Of a stretch of DNA of 6,997 bases, positions 6,835 to 6,997 are shown piece by piece. Position 1 is the first letter of the stretch, and each line of letters starts with the position of its first letter. Below the pieces are notes generated by a model. The model worked only from the letters and a program-made list of their open reading frames with translations. It was not told the origin of the DNA and did no database searches. Source of the DNA: Helicobacteraceae bacterium (lineage in GTDB: Bacteria; Campylobacterota; Campylobacteria; Campylobacterales; Sulfurimonadaceae); the NCBI GenBank assembly GCA_027083665.1, contig JALWNV010000071.1:1-6997 (forward strand). The letters run 5' to 3'. Made by a program: the position numbers and the translations under genes.

Positions 6835-6954
6835 AACAACTACCTGGAACTGCCGCTGCAAATTGGCGGCGATGTCGAATCCGTTGTCCTGGTGGTCACC
6901 GGCACCACACGCCACACGCGAGAACCGGCCCGCTACCAAAGAGAAATCCGCTAA
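6829..6954 (+). CDS. 3'-terminal fragment of a plus-strand, probably secreted protein
   Basis: About 41 codons on the plus strand, from DENNYLELPL to a TAA at 6952-6954, read like the end of a real protein. A beta-strand-rich stretch (LELPLQIGGDVESVVLVVTG) leads into TTRHTREPARYQREIR. From memory, this ending resembles the C-terminal beta-domain of immune-inhibitor-A-like (M6-type) and other secreted bacterial proteins; I cannot check it here. A strong terminator follows 10 bases after the stop, which supports a true gene end on this strand. Upstream of about 6823 the same frame is the antisense of the minus-strand membrane protein and makes no sense as protein, so the 5' part is absent. It is either a remnant left by a rearrangement or DNA from another genome joined during assembly. 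Confidence 0.5.
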   Translation, partial: DENNYLELPLQIGGDVESVVLVVTGTTRHTREPARYQREIR

Positions 6955-6963
6955 AGAGCCCAA

Positions 6964-6994
6964 AAAGGCGCGGGATCGCCAATCCCGCGCCTTT
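6964..6994 (+). terminator. Strong intrinsic terminator after the plus-strand fragment
   Basis: A perfect 13-bp stem, AAAGGCGCGGGAT (6964-6976) with ATCCCGCGCCTTT (6982-6994), closes a 5-base loop and runs into a T-rich end. It begins 10 bases after the plus-strand TAA at 6954. The A-tract on the left arm gives T residues on the minus strand as well, so it may work in both directions. A minus-strand gene would have to be transcribed through it, which argues against the minus-strand frame extending to the window edge. Confidence 0.85.
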
Positions 6995-6997
6995 CTC

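Overview
The window is a moderately GC-rich bacterial segment (GC in the mid-fifties percent by eye). Five genes lie tightly packed on the minus strand, and a short plus-strand gene end sits at the right edge. Strong AAGGAG-type ribosome sites, a twin-arginine signal peptide and a sulfide:quinone oxidoreductase-like flavoprotein fit a Gram-negative, probably sulfur-oxidising chemolithotroph. Campylobacterota is my best guess, from family resemblance only, because no rRNA or marker gene is present.

Layout from right to left, in the direction of minus-strand transcription: (1) about 6505-6834, the C-terminal part of a small glycine-rich membrane protein of the DUF1269/general-stress type, with its 5' end missing; (2) 4824-6380, a CPA1 (NhaP-type) Na+/H+ antiporter starting at a GTG; (3) 2064-4685, a P3A-type plasma-membrane H+-ATPase, separated from the antiporter by a terminator-like hairpin; (4) 677-2056, a Tat-exported flavoprotein of the SQR/FCSD superfamily, whose ribosome site overlaps the ATPase stop codon; (5) 15-602, an HdeD-like (DUF308) six-helix membrane protein with its own TATAAT box and strong ribosome site.

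Three of the five proteins plausibly concern proton or sodium balance and acid stress: the proton-pumping ATPase, the Na+/H+ antiporter and the HdeD-like protein. The fourth is a redox flavoprotein translationally coupled to the proton pump. I therefore read the stretch as an ion/pH-homeostasis cluster with an attached sulfur-type redox gene. This is inference from families and order.

Two points stand out. The flavoprotein has the fold signatures and C-terminal tail of sulfide:quinone oxidoreductases but no cysteine between residues 86 and 362, so it lacks one of the two redox cysteines expected for sulfide oxidation. At the right edge, the minus-strand membrane-protein gene and a plus-strand secreted-protein end meet head-on near 6823-6835, and each has lost its own 5' part. 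That is the signature of a rearrangement or a chimeric assembly. I found no tRNA, rRNA, CRISPR array or insertion sequence, and no gene-free stretch longer than 300 bases.
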